Origin: Tepidamorphus gemmatus
Lineage (GTDB): Bacteria > Pseudomonadota > Alphaproteobacteria > Rhizobiales > Tepidamorphaceae
DNA length: 64,000 nt
Reading direction: 5' to 3'
NCBI RefSeq assembly: GCF_004346195.1
Contig: NZ_SMAK01000007.1
Span: 186,001 to 250,000 of the forward strand
Part shown: piece after piece, positions 50,364-59,921 of the stretch
Numbering within the stretch: the first letter of the stretch is position 1
Layout: each line of letters begins with the position of its first letter
Position numbers and translations under genes: made by a program
Notes under the pieces: generated by a model
Database searches by the model: none
What the model was told of the DNA's origin: nothing
What the model saw: only the letters and a program-made list of their open reading frames with translations

Positions 50364-52022
50364 ATGGCACGCTCCCTTACGGCCAAGACCCTGACACTGG
50401 ATGAAGCCGGTGTCGCGGCATTGCTCCTCGTCTGCGTCGTCCTCGCGCTGCTGGTCGCGGCCAAGGCGGAAGATACGGTGATGGCTTTCCACGCTTGGCT
50501 CGGCCTCGCTGCCGCCGCCATCGGCGCCTTCAGCGTGTTCAACGGCTATGCCAAGCGGCTCGGCAACGTTCCGGAGGAGATCGACGGACGTCCCAACTAT
50601 CAGATGGGACCGGTCAAGCTGGCCACCGCCCTGGCAGTGGTCTGGGGTATTGCCGGCTTCCTCGTCGGCGTCATCATCGCGCTGCAGCTCGCCTATCCGG
50701 CGCTAAACCTCGACCTGCCGTGGATCAGCTTCGGGCGCCTGAGGCCGCTGCACACCTCGGCAGTGATCTTCGCGTTCGGCGGCAACGTCCTGCTCGCCTC
50801 TTCGATGTACGTCGTGCAGAGGACCTGTCGGACCCGCATGGCCGGCGGCCTTTGGCCGTGGTTCGTGGTCTGGGGTTACAACTTCTTCATCCTCATTGCC
50901 GGGACCGGCTATCTGCTCGGCGTCACCCAGTCCAAGGAATATGCCGAGCCCGAGTGGTATGCCGATCTCTGGCTCACCCTCGTCTGGGTCGTCTACCTCC
51001 TCGTCTTCCTCGGCACGCTGTGGAAGCGCAAGGAGCCGCACATCTACGTGGCGAACTGGTTCTACCTGGCGTTCATCGTCACCATCGCGATGCTGCACAT
51101 CGTCAACAACGCAACGCTGCCGGTCTCGCTGACGGGATCGAAGTCCTACATCGTCTGGTCCGGCGTCCAGGACGCGATGACGCAGTGGTGGTACGGCCAC
51201 AATGCGGTCGGATTCTTCCTGACCGCGGGCTTTCTGGCGATCATGTACTACTTCGTGCCGAAGCGGGCGGAGCGCCCTGTCTATTCCTACCGGCTGTCGA
51301 TCGTTCACTTCTGGTCGCTGATCTTCCTCTACATCTGGGCCGGCCCGCATCACCTGCACTACACCGCCGCGCCGCAATGGGCCCAGACGCTCGGCATGAC
51401 CTTCTCGATCATGCTGTGGATGCCGAGCTGGGGCGGCATGATCAACGGCCTGATGACGCTGTCGGGCGCCTGGGACAAGCTCAGAACCGATCCCGTGCTG
51501 CGCATGCTGGTCGTTTCGGTCGCCTTCTACGGCATGTCGACCTTCGAGGGCCCGCTGATGTCGATCCGCGCGGTCAACTCGCTCAGCCACTACACCGACT
51601 GGACGATCGGCCACGTCCATTCCGGCGCGCTCGGCTGGGTCGGTTTCGTCTCCTTCGGCGCGATCTACTGCCTCGTGCCCTGGCTGTGGAACCGCAAGGG
51701 CCTGTACTCGCTGAAGCTGGTCAACTGGCACTTCTGGATCGCGACCATCGGCATCGTGCTCTACATCACCGCGATGTGGGTGTCGGGCATCATGCAGGGC
51801 CTGATGTGGCGGGCCTACACGCCGCTCGGCTTCCTCGAGTACTCGTTCATCGAGACCGTCGAGGCGATGCACCCCTTCTACGTGATCCGCGCGCTCGGCG
51901 GCGTGCTGTTCCTCGTCGGCGCCCTGATCATGGCCTACAACCTCTGGATGACGGTTCGTCACGGCGAGCCGGCCGGCGAGCCGGCCCGCGTTCCCGGTGC
52001 CGCTCTCCAGCCCGCCGAGTGA
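50364..52022 (+). CDS. ccoN: cbb3-type cytochrome c oxidase subunit I
   Basis: A 552-residue heme-copper oxidase subunit of the high-affinity cbb3 terminal oxidase in the inner membrane. Seen are about twelve helices, [17 protein letters not shown] with a heme ligand His, [21 protein letters not shown] with the copper-site His, [17 protein letters not shown] with the His-His pair, and [14 protein letters not shown] for the last heme ligands. The start at 50364 gives a normal N-terminus; a longer upstream frame is not credible. It is followed by ccoO, Q and P in the usual order. An FNR/FixK box precedes the operon. Confidence 0.97.
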   Translation: MARSLTAKTLTLDEAGVAALLLVCVVLALLVAAKAEDTVMAFHAWLGLAAAAIGAFSVFNGYAKRLGNVPEEIDGRPNYQMGPVKLATALAVVWGIAGFLVGVIIALQLAYPALNLDLPWISFGRLRPLHTSAVIFAFGGNVLLASSMYVVQRTCRTRMAGGLWPWFVVWGYNFFILIAGTGYLLGVTQSKEYAEPEWYADLWLTLVWVVYLLVFLGTLWKRKEPHIYVANWFYLAFIVTIAMLHIVNNATLPVSLTGSKSYIVWSGVQDAMTQWWYGHNAVGFFLTAGFLAIMYYFVPKRAERPVYSYRLSIVHFWSLIFLYIWAGPHHLHYTAAPQWAQTLGMTFSIMLWMPSWGGMINGLMTLSGAWDKLRTDPVLRMLVVSVAFYGMSTFEGPLMSIRAVNSLSHYTDWTIGHVHSGALGWVGFVSFGAIYCLVPWLWNRKGLYSLKLVNWHFWIATIGIVLYITAMWVSGIMQGLMWRAYTPLGFLEYSFIETVEAMHPFYVIRALGGVLFLVGALIMAYNLWMTVRHGEPAGEPARVPGAALQPAE

Positions 52023-52029
52023 GGACGAC

Positions 52030-52764
52030 ATGTCGAACAAGCACGCGATCTTCGAGAAGAACTCGATCGTCCTGACGGTCGGCATCCTCATCGTCGTGGC
52101 GATCGGCGGCATCATCGAGCTCGTTCCCAACTTCTACCTGCGCTCGACCATCGAGAAGGTGGAGGGCATGCGGCCCTACACTCCGCTCGAGCTCGCCGGC
52201 CGCAACATCTATATCCGCGAGGGTTGCTACACCTGTCACAGCCAGATGATCCGGGTGCTGCGCGACGAGGTCGAGCGGTACGGTCACTACAGCCTCGCCG
52301 CCGAGTCGATGTACGATCACCCTTTCCAGTGGGGATCGAAGCGCAACGGTCCCGATCTCGCGCGCGTCGGCGGCAAGTATTCGGACGACTGGCACCGCGA
52401 TCATCTCGTCGACCCACGCGCCGTGGTGCCGGCCTCGGTCATGCCCGCCTATCCCTGGCTCGCGCGCAACGAGCTGAGAACGGATCTGATCCGCAAGGAC
52501 ATCGCCACCAACCGCGCGCTCGGCGTGCCCTACACCGAGGAGATGGTCGACCAGGCGCTGGCCGATCTGCGGGCCCAGGCCAACCCCGACAGCGACGGGG
52601 TGAACGGTCTGCTCGAGCGTTATCCCGGCGCCAATGTGCGCAGCTTCGACGGCGATCCGGCCCGGCTAACCGAAATGGACGCGGTCATCGCCTACCTGCA
52701 GATGCTCGGCACGCTGGTCGACTTCTCGCTCTACGACGACCAGGCCGACGTCAACCTGAGGTGA
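52030..52764 (+). CDS. ccoO: cbb3-type oxidase subunit II, membrane cytochrome c
   Basis: A 244-residue monoheme cytochrome c anchored by one N-terminal helix ([24 protein letters not shown]). The heme c site is CYTCH in [13 protein letters not shown], followed by [42 protein letters not shown], a block strongly conserved in CcoO, and [11 protein letters not shown]. It passes electrons from CcoP to CcoN. It starts 7 bp after ccoN, and ccoQ follows 4 bp after its stop. Confidence 0.97.
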   Translation: MSNKHAIFEKNSIVLTVGILIVVAIGGIIELVPNFYLRSTIEKVEGMRPYTPLELAGRNIYIREGCYTCHSQMIRVLRDEVERYGHYSLAAESMYDHPFQWGSKRNGPDLARVGGKYSDDWHRDHLVDPRAVVPASVMPAYPWLARNELRTDLIRKDIATNRALGVPYTEEMVDQALADLRAQANPDSDGVNGLLERYPGANVRSFDGDPARLTEMDAVIAYLQMLGTLVDFSLYDDQADVNLR

Positions 52765-52768
52765 CGCG

Positions 52769-52915
52769 ATGTACGAACGCCTAGCCGCCTTCGCCCAGAC
52801 CTGGGGCCTGCTCTACTTCGTCACCCTGTTCGCGATCGTCGTCGCCTACGCCCTGTGGCCCGCAAACCGCAAGCGTTTCGACGAGGCATCCAAGCTCCCG
52901 CTTCGCGAGGACTGA
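52769..52915 (+). CDS. ccoQ: cbb3-type oxidase small subunit
   Basis: A 48-residue protein with one membrane helix (WGLLYFVTLFAIVVAYALW) followed by a short polar tail NRKRFDEASKLPLRED, as in CcoQ/FixQ. It stabilises the assembled oxidase in organisms where it has been studied. It is placed between ccoO and ccoP, 4 bp from each. Start is ATG 52769, stop TGA 52913-52915. Confidence 0.95.
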   Translation: MYERLAAFAQTWGLLYFVTLFAIVVAYALWPANRKRFDEASKLPLRED

Positions 52916-52918
52916 TCC

Positions 52919-53788
52919 ATGGCCAAGAAAGAAATCGATCAGATTTCAGGCATCGAGACCACCGGGCACGAGTGGGACGGGCTGAAGGAACTGAACAATC
53001 CGCTGCCGCGCTGGTGGCTGTGGACCTTCTACGCCACCATCGCCTGGTCGGCGGTCTACTGGATCCTGATGCCGTCCTGGCCGCTGCTGACCGACTATAC
53101 CCGCGGCATCCGCGGCCATTCCCAGCGCGCCGTCGTCATCGAGCAGGTCGAGGCACTGAGGGCGCTGCGCGCTCAGCACGGCGCCGACCTCGCCGATGCC
53201 GCGTTGGAGGACATCCAGGCGACGCCGCGCATGCTCGAATTCGCAATGGCCAACGGCCGCGCCGCATTCGGCGACAACTGCGCGCCGTGCCATGGCGCGG
53301 GCGGCGCCGGCGCGATCGGCTATCCGAACCTCAACGACGACGACTGGATCTGGGGCGGTACGCTCGACGACATCCACCAGACGATCCTCTACGGAATCCG
53401 GTCCGGCCACGAGCAGGCCCGGTTCGGCGACATGCCGGCGTTCGGCCGCGATGGACTCCTCGATGCCCAGCAGGTGCGTGCCGTCGCCAACTATGTCCGC
53501 TCGCTGTCGGGGCTGGAGGTCGAGCCGACCGCCGATCTGGCGCTCGGCCGCACCATCTACGAGGACAACTGCGCTTCCTGCCACGGCGATTCCGGCGAGG
53601 GCATGCGCGAGGTCGGCGCGCCGAACCTCACCGATCCGATCTGGCTGTACGGATCGAGCCTCGAGGCCATCATCCATCGCATCGAGGTCGGCGGCGGCGG
53701 CGTGATGCCCGCCTGGGATCAGCGCCTCGATCCCGTGACGATCAAGTCGCTCGCGGTCTACGTGCACGCCCTGGGCGGCGGCGAATAG
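52919..53788 (+). CDS. ccoP: cbb3-type oxidase subunit III, diheme cytochrome c
   Basis: A 289-residue membrane-anchored diheme cytochrome c. The N-terminus has the CcoP stretch GIETTGHEWDGLKELNNPLPRWWLWTFYATI and one membrane helix. Two heme c sites are seen: CAPCH (about 120) and CASCH (about 219), with their Met-ligand regions (DMPAFG and GGGVMPAW). It receives electrons from periplasmic cytochromes and passes them to CcoO. It is the last gene of ccoNOQP; an FNR/FixK box and the ccoG gene follow. Confidence 0.97.
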   Translation: MAKKEIDQISGIETTGHEWDGLKELNNPLPRWWLWTFYATIAWSAVYWILMPSWPLLTDYTRGIRGHSQRAVVIEQVEALRALRAQHGADLADAALEDIQATPRMLEFAMANGRAAFGDNCAPCHGAGGAGAIGYPNLNDDDWIWGGTLDDIHQTILYGIRSGHEQARFGDMPAFGRDGLLDAQQVRAVANYVRSLSGLEVEPTADLALGRTIYEDNCASCHGDSGEGMREVGAPNLTDPIWLYGSSLEAIIHRIEVGGGGVMPAWDQRLDPVTIKSLAVYVHALGGGE

Positions 53789-53970
53789 GGTCTGCGCCGG
53801 GCGGCCCCGAAGCCAGTCTTCGGCTGCCGCGCGGGCCCGGGGCGAGGATGCGACGGGTGCGGTTCGCTCCGGCGAACCGCACCCGACAGCGTTTGCGCGG
53901 ACCACAGCCCGCCACGCGACGCCCCGTGGTGTAATGCCGCGTCCTGCCGACAGGCGACCCCGGGTAGGGT

Positions 53971-53984
53971 TTGATGACAATCAA
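53971..53984 (+). promoter_or_regulatory. FNR/FixK box upstream of ccoG (perfect consensus)
   Basis: TTGAT-GACA-ATCAA is a perfect match to the FNR/FixK consensus. Its centre is 76 bp before the ccoG ATG; a class II promoter would start near 54019 and leave a leader of about 35 nt. The assembly operon ccoGHIS therefore has its own low-oxygen promoter. Confidence 0.93.
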
Positions 53985-54053
53985 GGCGCGTGCCGCCATG
54001 CGATGCTAATCGCAACCGACGGTCTCTCTCGACCTGACAGGAGTTTTCGGGCA

Positions 54054-55508
54054 ATGCGCGCCGATACGGCGACAGGCGGCGGCGGTGGATCGCCAGGAAG
54101 CCTCTATGCACGTCGCAAGAAGGTCTATCCGCAGAAGGTCGAGGGTCGGTTCCGGACGATCAAGTGGACCGTCATGGCACTTACCCTCGGCGTCTACTAC
54201 CTGCTGCCCTTCGTGCGCTGGGAGCGGGGACCAAACGCGCCGGACCAGGCGGTCCTGATCGATTTCCCCGGACGCCGCTTCTACTTCTTCTTCATCGAGA
54301 TCTGGCCACAGGAGGTCTACTACATTACCGGCCTGCTGATCCTCGCGGCGATGGTGCTGTTCCTCATGAACGCGCTGGCCGGCAGGGTCTGGTGCGGCTA
54401 TCTGTGCCCGCAGACCGTCTGGACCGACCTGTTCTATGCGGTGGAGCGTCTGATCGAGGGCGACCGGCGCGAGCGCATGAAGGCCGACAAGGGCGGCTGG
54501 ACGCCGACGCTGGTGGCCGAGAAGATCGCCAAGCACACCCTCTGGCTGCTGATCGCCTGGTGGACCGGCGGCGCGTGGGTGCTCTACTTCGCCGACGCGC
54601 CGACCCTGGTGCGCGACCTCGCCACCTTCCGGGCCGCGCCGATGGCCTACATGTGGATCGGCATCTTGACCGGCACGACCTATCTGCTCGCCGGCTTCGC
54701 CCGCGAACAGGTCTGCACCTACATGTGCCCGTGGCCGCGCATCCAGGCCGCGCTCACCGACGAATGGGCACTCAACGTCACCTACCGCTACGACCGCGGC
54801 GAGCCACGCATGTCGGTGAAGCAGGCAGAGCGCGCCCGTGCCGCCAACGAGCCGGCCGGCGACTGCATCGACTGTTTCCAGTGCGTCGCGGTCTGCCCGA
54901 CCGGCATCGACATCCGGGACGGTCTGCAGCTCGAATGCATCCAGTGCGGGTTGTGCATCGACGCCTGCAACAGCGTCATGGATCGGATCGGCCGGCCGCG
55001 CGGCCTGATCGGCTATGACACCGACATCAACATCCATCGCCGGCAGGAGGGCAAACCCGAGGTCTGGCGGCTGGTGCGCCCCCGCACGGTCATCTACGCG
55101 GCGATCATCGCGATCGTCGGCGGGATCATGCTCTGGTCGCTGGCGACGCGCGCCCACATCGACCTCAGCGTGATCCATGACCGCAATCCGCTGTTCGTGC
55201 GTCTCAGCGACGGCGGCATCCGCAACGGTTACACGATCCGGATCAGCAACAAGCATCTCGCGCCCGCCACCTTCCGGCTCGGCCTCGAGGGGCTGCCGGG
55301 TGCGCAGCTCGAAGTGGTGGGCGTGGCGTCGGCAGCGGACGGGATCGCCGGGATCATCGTCGAGCCGGACGCCACCCGCGAGTTGCGCGTGACCGTCTCC
55401 ACCCCGCCCGGCGCCGCGCTGGCGGACGCCACCCCGATCATCTTCCATCTGACGGATGCCGCCACCGGCGAGACGGTCACCACGTCCGACTTCTTCAGGG
55501 CACCATGA
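54054..55508 (+). CDS. ccoG: cbb3 oxidase assembly protein, ferredoxin-type
   Basis: A 484-residue membrane protein with polyferredoxin motifs. Several helices, RVWCGYLCPQTVWTD and EQVCTYMCPWPRIQAAL with paired cysteines, and two 4Fe-4S sites, CIDCFQCVAVCPTG and CIQCGLCIDAC, are seen, followed by a C-terminal Ig-like periplasmic domain. CcoG is needed for copper reduction or delivery during cbb3 assembly. ATG 54054 with an AGGAG site is preferred over an upstream extension to 53934, which would run through the FNR box region. Confidence 0.94.
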   Translation: MRADTATGGGGGSPGSLYARRKKVYPQKVEGRFRTIKWTVMALTLGVYYLLPFVRWERGPNAPDQAVLIDFPGRRFYFFFIEIWPQEVYYITGLLILAAMVLFLMNALAGRVWCGYLCPQTVWTDLFYAVERLIEGDRRERMKADKGGWTPTLVAEKIAKHTLWLLIAWWTGGAWVLYFADAPTLVRDLATFRAAPMAYMWIGILTGTTYLLAGFAREQVCTYMCPWPRIQAALTDEWALNVTYRYDRGEPRMSVKQAERARAANEPAGDCIDCFQCVAVCPTGIDIRDGLQLECIQCGLCIDACNSVMDRIGRPRGLIGYDTDINIHRRQEGKPEVWRLVRPRTVIYAAIIAIVGGIMLWSLATRAHIDLSVIHDRNPLFVRLSDGGIRNGYTIRISNKHLAPATFRLGLEGLPGAQLEVVGVASAADGIAGIIVEPDATRELRVTVSTPPGAALADATPIIFHLTDAATGETVTTSDFFRAP

Positions 55509-55521
55509 CAGGACAGCGACG

Positions 55522-56025
55522 ATGAGCAGCAACAGATCCGCGACCGCCGGCTGGCAGGTGACCGGACGCACGGTGCTGATCGGCATTCTCGCCTTCTTCG
55601 GCGTCGTCATCGCGGTCAACGCCGCGCTCATCTATCTGGCGGTGAGCAGCCACACCGGTGTGGTGACCGGCTCGTCCTATCGCGCCGGCAATGGCTGGCA
55701 GGCCGAGATCGAGGCCGCCCAGGCCCAGCTCGCGCGCAACTGGCGGGTCGAGGCCGTCATCGACCGGACCGGAGACGAAGCCTCGGTCGAGGTGAACGTA
55801 CGCGACCGCAACGGCGCTCCCGTAACGGGGCTTGCCGTCGCCACCCTGCTGCGCAGCCCGATCCGCGAGGCCAACGACATCGAGATCACGCTGACCGAGA
55901 CCGAGACCGGGCGATACCTGGGCAAGGTCGCGGCGATCGCGCCCGGCAACTGGACGCTGCTGATCGACGCCGCCGAGGCCGGGGTGCGCGTCTTCCATTC
56001 CGAGTCCCGGCTGTTCGTGAGGTAG
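55522..56025 (+). CDS. ccoH: cbb3 oxidase maturation protein (FixH family)
   Basis: A 167-residue protein with one N-terminal helix (VLIGILAFFGVVIAVNAALIYLAV) followed by a periplasmic domain with GNGWQAEIEAAQAQLARNW and VNVRDRNGAPVTGLAVATLL, as in FixH/CcoH. It is a tight assembly partner of the oxidase. The ATG at 55522 follows GGACAGCGACG after the ccoG stop, and ccoI starts 4 bp after its own stop. Confidence 0.92.
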   Translation: MSSNRSATAGWQVTGRTVLIGILAFFGVVIAVNAALIYLAVSSHTGVVTGSSYRAGNGWQAEIEAAQAQLARNWRVEAVIDRTGDEASVEVNVRDRNGAPVTGLAVATLLRSPIREANDIEITLTETETGRYLGKVAAIAPGNWTLLIDAAEAGVRVFHSESRLFVR

Positions 56026-56029
56026 GGCA

Positions 56030-58222
56030 ATGAGCTATCACGACCGGGATCTTGCCGGATACGTCACCCATGTCGACAACAATACCCTGCACATGGAACT
56101 CGCGGTCGACGGTGTACGGTGTGCGGGTTGCATGGCCAGGATCGAGCGCGGCCTGTCGGCCGTCCCCGGCATCACGCGCGCCCGCCTCAACTTCACCAAC
56201 CGGCGCCTCGCCGTCGACTGGCTCGACGGTGTGCTCGAGCCAGGCGACGTCGTGGCGAAGGTCGCCGAGCTCGGCTATCGCGCCTACCCGTTCGATCCCG
56301 GAGCCGCCGCGGGCGCGGAGGCGCACGAATCGAGGCGGCTGCTGAAGGCGATGGCGGTCGCCGGCTTCGCGGCGATGAACATCATGTTGCTGTCCATCTC
56401 GGTGTGGTGGGGCAACATCACCGACATCACGCCGGAAACCCGCGACCTGTTCCACTGGATCTCCGCGCTGATTGCGATCCCCGCCGTCGCCTATGCCGGC
56501 CAGCCCTTCTTCGCGTCGGCCGCGCGGGCGCTGCGCCACCGAAGCGTCAACATGGACGTGCCGATCTCGCTGGGTGTGCTGCTGGCGGTCGGAATCTCGA
56601 TCGTCGAGACGTTCCAGGGTGGACGCCACGCCTATTTCGACGCGGCGGTGATGCTGCTGTTCTTCCTGCTCGTCGGCCGCGTCCTCGAAATCAACATGCG
56701 TCGGCGTACCCGCGCGCATGCGGAGAATCTCGCGGCGCTGAAGGGCGAGGCGGCGACGAAACTGATACCCGGCGGCGGCACCCGGCTGGTGCCGCTGTCG
56801 GCCATCGACCCCGGCGACCGGGTTCTCGTCGCACCGGGCGAGCGGCTCCCCGTCGACGGAATCGTCGTCGCGGGCGTCTCGGACATCGACCAGAGCCTGG
56901 TGACGGGCGAGACCGACCCCGCCCGCGTCGCCCCAGGCGCCCAGGTCTATGCAGGGAGCCTCAATGTCGGAGGCGCACTCACCGTGCAGGTCACCGCGGC
57001 GGCAGAGGGCACGCTGCTCGACGAGGTCAATCGGCTGCTGGCAGCCGCGCAGGATGCCCGCTCGAGGCGCCTTGCACTCGCCGACCGCGCGGCCCGCCTC
57101 TATGCCCCCGTCGTGCATACGGCCGCAGCGCTGACCTTCGCCGGCTGGATGGCGTTCGGCTCGGACTGGCACTGGGCGCTGATGACGGCCGTGGCGGTGC
57201 TGATCATCACCTGCCCCTGCGCGCTCGGCCTCGCGGTGCCGGCGGTGCAGGTCGTCGCCAGCGGACTGCTGTTCCGCGCCGGGGTACTGCTGTCGGCCGG
57301 CGAGGCGATCGAGCGCTTCGCGGAGGTCGATACCGTGGTATTCGACAAGACCGGAACCTTGACACTGCCGGAACCGGCGCTGGCCGATCCGGAGTCGGTG
57401 CCGGCGGACGTGCTCCGGGATGCGGCGCGGCTCGCCCTGTCGAGCCGTCACCCATTGGCCGCCGCGCTGCGGGCCCATGCCGAGGGCCTGTCGCCGATCG
57501 CCGGCGCCGAGGAGATCACCGGCAGCGGCGTCCGCGCGCTCGCCGACGGAATCGAACTGAGGCTGGGCAGCGCCGCATTCTGCGGCGTGCCGGACGACGC
57601 CGCCCGCCGCGCGGCGGCGGATGGGCGTTCGCGGGTCTGGTTCCGGCGCGGCAAAGAGGATGCGGTCGCAATCGCCGTGGCGCAGACGCTGCGCCCCGAT
57701 GCACGCCAGGTGGTGGACCGGCTGAAGCAGCTCGGCCTTGCGCCGATCATCCTGTCCGGCGACCGCGTCGAGGCGGTGGATGCCGTTGCCGACGCCCTCG
57801 GCATCGCCGACCGCCGTGCCGGATTGAAGCCGGCCGACAAGATCGGCGCGCTCGAGGCACTGAAGGCGTCGGGCCGCAAGGTGCTGATGGTCGGCGACGG
57901 GCTCAACGACGCGCCGGCACTCGCCGCCGCGCACGCCTCGATCTCGCCGGTGACGGCGGTGCACCTGTCGCAGGCGGCCGCCGACGCGGTATTTCTCGGC
58001 GAGAGGCTGGCGCCGGTCGCCGCGGCGGTCGAAGTCTCGCGCCGCGCCCGCCGCGCCATGGACCAGAACCTCTGGTTCTCCGCGCTTTACAACTTCCTCG
58101 CCATGCCGATCGCGGTGTTCGGCCTGGTGACGCCGCTGGTCGCTGCGCTGGCCATGTCGGGCTCCTCCGTCATCGTCACGCTGAACGCCCTGCGTGTGCG
58201 CATGGTGGAAAGATCCGACTGA
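56030..58222 (+). CDS. ccoI: Copper-transporting P-type ATPase for cbb3 assembly
   Basis: A 730-residue P1B-type ATPase. The N-terminal metal-binding domain has RCAGCMARIERGL. Later come the CPC membrane motif (ITCPCALGLAVPAVQV), the phosphorylation motif VFDKTGTLT, the HP motif SSRHPLAAAL, and the hinge GDGLNDAPALAAAHASI, with about eight helices. CcoI delivers copper to the binuclear site of CcoN. The stop overlaps the ccoS start as TGATG. Its placement after ccoH is the usual order. Confidence 0.96.
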   Translation: MSYHDRDLAGYVTHVDNNTLHMELAVDGVRCAGCMARIERGLSAVPGITRARLNFTNRRLAVDWLDGVLEPGDVVAKVAELGYRAYPFDPGAAAGAEAHESRRLLKAMAVAGFAAMNIMLLSISVWWGNITDITPETRDLFHWISALIAIPAVAYAGQPFFASAARALRHRSVNMDVPISLGVLLAVGISIVETFQGGRHAYFDAAVMLLFFLLVGRVLEINMRRRTRAHAENLAALKGEAATKLIPGGGTRLVPLSAIDPGDRVLVAPGERLPVDGIVVAGVSDIDQSLVTGETDPARVAPGAQVYAGSLNVGGALTVQVTAAAEGTLLDEVNRLLAAAQDARSRRLALADRAARLYAPVVHTAAALTFAGWMAFGSDWHWALMTAVAVLIITCPCALGLAVPAVQVVASGLLFRAGVLLSAGEAIERFAEVDTVVFDKTGTLTLPEPALADPESVPADVLRDAARLALSSRHPLAAALRAHAEGLSPIAGAEEITGSGVRALADGIELRLGSAAFCGVPDDAARRAAADGRSRVWFRRGKEDAVAIAVAQTLRPDARQVVDRLKQLGLAPIILSGDRVEAVDAVADALGIADRRAGLKPADKIGALEALKASGRKVLMVGDGLNDAPALAAAHASISPVTAVHLSQAAADAVFLGERLAPVAAAVEVSRRARRAMDQNLWFSALYNFLAMPIAVFGLVTPLVAALAMSGSSVIVTLNALRVRMVERSD

Positions 58223-58452
58223 TGGACGCGCTGATCTTCCTCGTTCCGGTGGCGCTCGGGCTTGGCCTGCTCGGTCTCGCCGGCTTCCTCTGGTCGATGA
58301 AGACGGGTCAGTACGAGGATCTCGACGGCGCGGCCTGGCGCGCGATCATGGACGACGACGAGGGCGCCGCTTCCCCTCACCGGGTTGGGAAGCCGATCCT
58401 ACTCGGCGGCTGCACTCAGCGCCGCTCCGGCGGCGAAGGGGATGCCCAGTGA
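58222..58452 (+). CDS. ccoS: cbb3 oxidase maturation protein
   Basis: A 76-residue protein with one helix ([24 protein letters not shown]) and the CcoS motif [26 protein letters not shown]. It is needed for cofactor insertion in other bacteria. The ATG lies within the ccoI stop (TGATG). The C-terminal ~18 residues overlap the convergent hemA gene by 54 bp, which is unusually long for real genes; the conserved part ends earlier. Confidence 0.95.
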   Translation: MDALIFLVPVALGLGLLGLAGFLWSMKTGQYEDLDGAAWRAIMDDDEGAASPHRVGKPILLGGCTQRRSGGEGDAQ

Positions 58453-59643
58453 GGTCCAGGTCTCGCTCAGCGCCTCGGCCAGCTCGTCTATGAGGTCCGG
58501 CGTGTGGAACGGCGTCGGCGTGATGCGAAGCCGTTCGGTACCGCGTGGCACGGTCGGGAAGTTGATCGGCTGGATATAGATCAAGTGCTTCTCGAGCAGC
58601 CGGTCGCTGGCCGCCTTGCACAGCTCGGGGTCGCCGACCAGCACCGGCACGATGTGGGTGTCGGACGGCATCACGGGGATGCCGCGCCGGGCGAGCGCGA
58701 GCTTGGTCAGGCCGGCGTGCCGCTGCTGGGCCTCGCGCTCGGCGGAAGAGTATTTCAGATGGCGGATCGCGGCCGTCGCCGCCGCTGCTACCGCCGGCGG
58801 CAACGCGGTGGTGAAGATGAAGCCCGGCGCATGCGAGCGTACCGCGTCGACGATGTCGGCGCTCGAGGCGATGTAACCGCCGAGGCAGCCGAACGCCTTG
58901 GCGAGCGTCCCCTCGATCACGTCAATACGCTGCATGTGCCCGTCGCGCTCGGCGATGCCGGCGCCGCGGGGCCCGTACATGCCCACCGCATGCACCTCGT
59001 CGATATAGGTCATGGCGCCGTAGCGCTCTGCGAGATCGCAAATCCGCCCGATCGGCGCGATGTCGCCATCCATGGAGTAGACGGATTCGAATACCACGAG
59101 CTTCGCCCGATCGCGGCCGCCCGCCCGCAGCAGGTCCTCGAGATGGTCGAGGTCGTTGTGCCGGAAGATCCGCTTCTCGGCACCGGACCGGCGAACGCCC
59201 TCGATCATCGACGCATGGTTGAGCTCGTCCGACAGGATCAGGCAGTCGGGCAGCAGCCGCGCCAACGTCGAGATCGACGCCTCGTTGGAAATGAAGCCGG
59301 AGGTGAAAGCCAGCGCCGCCGGCTTGCGGTGCAGGTCGGCGAGTTCCGCCTCGAGCTGCACCAGCGGATGGCTGGTGCCGGAAATGTTGCGGGTCCCGCC
59401 GGCGCCGACGCCCATCCGCGCGGCGGTCTCCGTGAACGCGGCGAGGACGTCGGGATGCTGCCCCATGCCCAGATAGTCGTTCGAGCACCAGATGGTAATC
59501 TCGCGCGGGCCCTGAGCGGCATGATGGACGGCGCGGGGAAATCGCCCGGCGATCCGCTCCAGCTCGGCAAAGACCCTGTAGCGCTTCTCGGCCGTGACCT
59601 TGTCCAGGGCGCCCCGGAAGGCGGCGGCATAGTCAAATGGCAT
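58399..59643 (-). CDS. hemA: 5-aminolevulinate synthase
   Basis: A 414-residue PLP enzyme that condenses glycine with succinyl-CoA, the first step of heme synthesis in alphaproteobacteria. It begins [67 protein letters not shown] and the Lys-bearing [14 protein letters not shown] motif follow in order, with a C-terminal [22 protein letters not shown]. The end is convergent with ccoS, overlapping by 54 bp. A weak FNR-type box lies about 140 bp upstream, so it may be raised with the cbb3 oxidase under low oxygen. Confidence 0.96.
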   Translation of the reverse strand: MPFDYAAAFRGALDKVTAEKRYRVFAELERIAGRFPRAVHHAAQGPREITIWCSNDYLGMGQHPDVLAAFTETAARMGVGAGGTRNISGTSHPLVQLEAELADLHRKPAALAFTSGFISNEASISTLARLLPDCLILSDELNHASMIEGVRRSGAEKRIFRHNDLDHLEDLLRAGGRDRAKLVVFESVYSMDGDIAPIGRICDLAERYGAMTYIDEVHAVGMYGPRGAGIAERDGHMQRIDVIEGTLAKAFGCLGGYIASSADIVDAVRSHAPGFIFTTALPPAVAAAATAAIRHLKYSSAEREAQQRHAGLTKLALARRGIPVMPSDTHIVPVLVGDPELCKAASDRLLEKHLIYIQPINFPTVPRGTERLRITPTPFHTPDLIDELAEALSETWTSLGIPFAAGAALSAAAE

Positions 59644-59782
59644 GGCAGATTTCCGCTGATTCTCGTCTCGGCTCGCATTGCCCGGTGTCCGCCGACGGTT
59701 GACACCGCCATGCGGCAGCCGCCCGGTGAGGGCGGGCACCGCAGGATCGCACGCAGCATGCGGCCACGTGCAGTCCTAGCAT

Positions 59783-59796
59783 ATGACAGGGATCAA
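59783..59796 (-). promoter_or_regulatory. Possible FNR/FixK box upstream of hemA
   Basis: On the minus strand the site reads TTGAT-CCCT-GTCAT, eight of ten consensus positions with an intact first half. It lies about 140-153 bp before the hemA ATG. Low-oxygen control of hemA by FnrL is known in Rhodobacter, which makes the match plausible, but it is weak. Confidence 0.4.
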
Positions 59797-59921
59797 GTAA
59801 GAACCATTCCAGGATGGCCTGCCAACCCTGCGGCAATTCGCACCGGCGGCAGCAGAGCTGCTGTCATCGGGCTGTCATCGATGTCACTGTCTAGTCGCCG
59901 ATCCAGAAGGAGCTGCCGCTG

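Noticed and set aside
53934-54053. Upstream in-frame extension of ccoG
   Set aside because: It would place the perfect FNR box inside the coding region and has no conserved CcoG sequence; the ATG at 54054 has AGGAG.
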